Positions 32,144-34,498 of a stretch of DNA of 34,498 nt are shown one piece after another; within the stretch, counting starts at the first letter, position 1, and each line of letters opens with the position of its first letter. The notes under the pieces are model-generated. The model saw only the letters and a list, made by a program, of their open reading frames with translations. It searched no databases and was not told the origin of the DNA. The position numbers and the translations under genes were made by a program. The DNA lies in assembly GCA_019237115.1 (NCBI GenBank), contig JAFAHS010000119.1:1-34498 (forward strand), read 5' to 3'. The stretch comes from Deltaproteobacteria bacterium (GTDB lineage: Bacteria; Desulfobacterota; Binatia; Binatales; Binataceae).

Positions 32144-33346
32144 GTGAAGCAAAACAAAACTCGACAGCCGCGTCCGGTGTTTCAAATCGCGCAGCGCCAC
32201 GGCCGCTGGATGTTGATTGCGCCCGACGGCAGCCCGTTCATTTCTTTGGGAGTAGTTCACATCGGCGCGGTGCCCGGATTCCGCGACGAGGCTGGCGAGC
32301 GGCGCATCCCGCTGAGTGAAAAAATTGCCTCGAATCTGCACCAATGGGGATTCAATACCGCGGGCTATCATCATCCGGCCGAACTTCGCGATCGCATGCC
32401 GTTCCTCGCGGATACCTACATCGCATGGGTCCCATACTTTGCGCCGCAGCCGCGCTATCCAGATGTCTTCGGCGGCTACGCAAGCGCCGTCCGCCGCGCG
32501 ATTCATCAGATGTGTGCGCCGGTCAAAAGCAATCCCAATCTGATTGGTTACTACTGGACCGACACGCCGCGCTGGGACCTCGATACGGCGCGGCGGCTGG
32601 TGAATGACGACTGGGTCTCCGCAATTCGCCGCAACCCGGCGATCTATCCGGGCAAGCAGCGTTATGTCGCCTTCCTGCGCGAGCGTCATGGCGCGAAGCC
32701 GGACGTCTTCCGCAAGCTATACGGGTTGGAGCTGCATGACCCGTGCATACTGGACGCGGATTTCGCAGGTCTGCCGCTTTATGATCCAGTCGTGCACCGT
32801 GACGACTATGATTTTCTGCGCCTCATCGCCCGTGAGTACTATCGTGGGGCCGGGGAGGGGATGGAGCGTGAGGACCGCAAGCATCTCGTGTTCGGCGATC
32901 GCTACATGCTGACCGACATGCCCACCGAAGTGCTCGAGGAAGCGCTACCCTGGATCGATGCAGTTGCGGTGCAGCCCTATGAGGCGCGCTTCGAGAAAGC
33001 CCGGTTCGACCGCGTGTATCGAATCGCGCGCAAACCGATTCTGATCTGCGACCACGCCGTCAGCTTTCCCACCGCTCGCTATCCGAAAACCGGCTGGCCA
33101 AAGTGTGCGAGCGAGGCGGACGCGGCGCGTGCCTACCAGGAATACCTCAAGGAGGCCTTCGCGCAGCCCTACATGCTCGGCTATCACCGCTGTCAGTACG
33201 TGGACCGTTTCTCAAAAAGCAATGGAGTTCTCATGCAGGGGCTGGTGGGCGAGGATTCGACTCCCTACCCAACTCTCGTCGAAGGGGTGCGTCGCGGCAA
33301 CCGTGCGATACTGGAAACTTTTCAGCACGGCACCTGGGGTGAGTAA
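32144..33346 (+). CDS. Glycosidase-like TIM barrel protein (GH-A clan/agarase-like)
   Basis: 400 residues from a GTG. The beginning RWMLIAPDGSPFISLGVVHI (21-40) and the segment LHQWGFNTAGYHHPAEL (65-81) match the start of agarase/GH50- or GH86-like and GH5-like barrels. Where those have a Glu acid/base after a GYF(x)DNE motif, this protein reads GYYWTDTPRWD (135-145). Where the nucleophile Glu is expected (KPxLxGE), it reads RKPILICDHAVSF (296-308). Both positions therefore show Asp or other residues. No signal peptide is visible, so it may be cytoplasmic. It could be a very divergent hydrolase or a non-catalytic binding protein. Neighbours are the PhyH-like gene and the GT2 gene. Confidence 0.65.
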   Translation: MKQNKTRQPRPVFQIAQRHGRWMLIAPDGSPFISLGVVHIGAVPGFRDEAGERRIPLSEKIASNLHQWGFNTAGYHHPAELRDRMPFLADTYIAWVPYFAPQPRYPDVFGGYASAVRRAIHQMCAPVKSNPNLIGYYWTDTPRWDLDTARRLVNDDWVSAIRRNPAIYPGKQRYVAFLRERHGAKPDVFRKLYGLELHDPCILDADFAGLPLYDPVVHRDDYDFLRLIAREYYRGAGEGMEREDRKHLVFGDRYMLTDMPTEVLEEALPWIDAVAVQPYEARFEKARFDRVYRIARKPILICDHAVSFPTARYPKTGWPKCASEADAARAYQEYLKEAFAQPYMLGYHRCQYVDRFSKSNGVLMQGLVGEDSTPYPTLVEGVRRGNRAILETFQHGTWGE

Positions 33347-33443
33347 CGATCTGCCCTATCTTTAATGAGCCGCGCGCGTTTGTCAGAATGCACCAATTGG
33401 TGCGGCGCAGGCTGGGAAGTCCGGGCGTTGCGCGGCAAAAGCG

Positions 33444-34472
33444 TTGAGTCCTTCCGGTAAAATAGCGCCAATCTTTGGCACCCCGACCACTGCCGACCGC
33501 GCCAGTCGGCTCGTCTCGGTTGTCATTCCCGTCTACAACGAATCTGCCAATCTGAGAGCCCTGTGGTCGCGGCTGAAACCGGTGCTGGAAGGGACGGGGC
33601 GGCCTTGGGAAGTCATCCTGATCGACGACGGCTCCCGCGACGACTCGCTGGAGATTCTGCGCACCATCGCCGAGGGCGAGGCCGGCCGCGTGCGCATCGT
33701 CGAATTGGCGCGCAATTTCGGACAACACTCGGCAATTCTTGCGGGCTTCCGCCAGGTGCGAGGCGAGGTGGTGGTCACACTCGATGCCGACCTGCAAAAC
33801 CCGCCCGAAGAAATTCCGCGCCTGCTGGAGGCGATCGACGCGGGCAACGACGTGGTGGGCGGATGGCGCGAGGATCGGCATGACGAGAGCTGGCGCCGGC
33901 ATGCCTCCCATCTTCACAATCGCCTCACCTCGCTGGTGGTCGGCGTCCCGATGCATGATTACGGATGCATGCTGCGCGCCTATCGCCGTGCGATCACGGA
34001 CACGGTAGTCGAGTGTGACGAGAAGGCCGCCTTCATTCCCGCGCTGGCGAATTCCTTCGCCCGCCGTGTCACCGAAATCCGGGTCGCGCACAGCGCACGC
34101 GCGGGGGGCGAATCGAAATACAACCTGTTGCGGCTCGCGACACTGAGCCTGAACCTTATCACCGGGTTTTCGTTTCTGCCCATCCAGCTGGTCAGCCTGA
34201 CCGGAATCGCGATTTTCATCCTGTCTTTGGTGTTCGCGCTGGTGTTGTTCGCGCATCGCATCATCTATGGACCTCAGCAGGAAGGCGCGATGTGGACGCT
34301 GTTCGCGCTTCTGTTCATGTTGGTCGGCACGCTGTTTCTCGGGCTTGCCCTCCAGGGTGAATACACGGGCCGCATCTATATGGAGGTTCGGCACCGGCCA
34401 ACTTACATCGTCCGCAAAATTCACGGGGCGGGAGACGACGGCGACCCGGCGGCCGACGAAACCCGCGACTAG
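33444..34472 (+). CDS. ArnC/GtrB-like polyprenyl-phosphate glycosyltransferase (GT2)
   Basis: 342 residues from a TTG; no ATG or GTG is available in the frame before the conserved start SVVIPVYNESANLRALW (25-41). GT-A residues are Asp61-Asp62 in LIDDGSRDDS and the DxD Asp114-Ala-Asp116 in TLDADLQNPPEE. ELARNFGQHSAILAGF (87-102) and MHDYGCMLRAY are typical of the ArnC/DPM1/GtrB branch. Two C-terminal membrane helices (about 232-265 and 272-300) anchor it. It makes a sugar-phosphate-polyprenol on the cytoplasmic face, the donor that ArnT-like GT39 enzymes use. The C-terminal tail is acidic. The next frame begins four bases after the stop. Confidence 0.93.
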   Translation: MSPSGKIAPIFGTPTTADRASRLVSVVIPVYNESANLRALWSRLKPVLEGTGRPWEVILIDDGSRDDSLEILRTIAEGEAGRVRIVELARNFGQHSAILAGFRQVRGEVVVTLDADLQNPPEEIPRLLEAIDAGNDVVGGWREDRHDESWRRHASHLHNRLTSLVVGVPMHDYGCMLRAYRRAITDTVVECDEKAAFIPALANSFARRVTEIRVAHSARAGGESKYNLLRLATLSLNLITGFSFLPIQLVSLTGIAIFILSLVFALVLFAHRIIYGPQQEGAMWTLFALLFMLVGTLFLGLALQGEYTGRIYMEVRHRPTYIVRKIHGAGDDGDPAADETRD

Positions 34473-34475
34473 CCG

Positions 34476-34498
34476 GTGACGCCAGCTCCTCGCAGCGA
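34476..34498 (+). CDS. First codons of a further gene (cut by window end)
   Basis: A GTG four bases after the GT2 stop opens a frame reading MTPAPRS to the window end. Close spacing suggests an operon with the GT2 gene. Too short to identify; it may also be non-coding. Confidence 0.3.

Noticed and set aside
33231..34424. 397-codon minus-strand open frame
   Set aside because: Antisense to the well-supported GT2 gene; Gln/Arg/His-rich with no family features.
1..34498. CRISPR arrays or toxin-antitoxin pairs
   Set aside because: No regularly spaced repeats and no recognisable toxin or antitoxin family pair were found on either strand.

Overview
The window is GC-rich bacterial chromosome from a Gram-negative envelope lineage. 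It holds several lipobox lipoproteins, a RodZ-like protein, MurF, two ArnT-like GT39 membrane glycosyltransferases and an ArnC-like GT2. I cannot name the genus. The mix (DUF2182/DUF1326, phytanoyl-CoA dioxygenase-like, MetX-like esterase, repeat-rich membrane-anchored protein) would fit a deltaproteobacterial/Binatota-type or other poorly cultured soil lineage, but that is inference from gene style only.

Region 1 (1-4756) is the tRNA-proximal end of an integrated element. All its recognised genes are on the minus strand: a P4-type tyrosine integrase next to the 3' end of a tRNA-Ser(UGA), an AlpA-type regulator, a DUF3631 primase/helicase-like ATPase and a small TubC_N-like protein. The last three are packed into one translationally coupled operon. 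Five (G/C)TTACCCC repeats lie between integrase and tRNA. The far end of the element and its second att site are outside the window or unrecognisable.

Region 2 (4757-17700) is a loose string of mostly single enzyme genes on both strands: GT39 glycosyltransferase, exported MetX-like alpha/beta hydrolase, exported PNPOx-like protein, VOC protein, nitroreductase, NAD-type malic enzyme, PTR1-like SDR, SrpA-like catalase, D-2-hydroxyacid dehydrogenase and a GNAT protein. Several intergenic stretches here carry gene remnants and tRNA-like hairpins.

Region 3 (18034-23190) is minus-strand. First comes a tight Cys-cluster protein / DUF1326 / DUF2182 operon, a likely but uncharacterised metal-handling unit. 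It is followed by an envelope cluster: lipoprotein, Methyltransf_24 methyltransferase, second lipoprotein, and a membrane-anchored protein built from 7-8 repeats of about 23 residues.

Region 4 (23322-27974): murF and an orphan ABC ATPase run leftward, divergent from a rightward purE / D-threonine-aldolase-like / small exported protein operon.

Region 5 (28047-34498): a leftward operon of ArnT-like glycosyltransferase, TPR lipoprotein and RodZ-like protein faces a rightward set of phytanoyl-CoA dioxygenase-like protein, a glycosidase-like barrel that seems to lack the usual catalytic glutamates, an ArnC-like polyprenyl-phosphate glycosyltransferase and the first codons of a further gene. The GT2 and GT39 proteins together suggest polyprenyl-phosphate-sugar-dependent modification of an envelope glycan or lipid.
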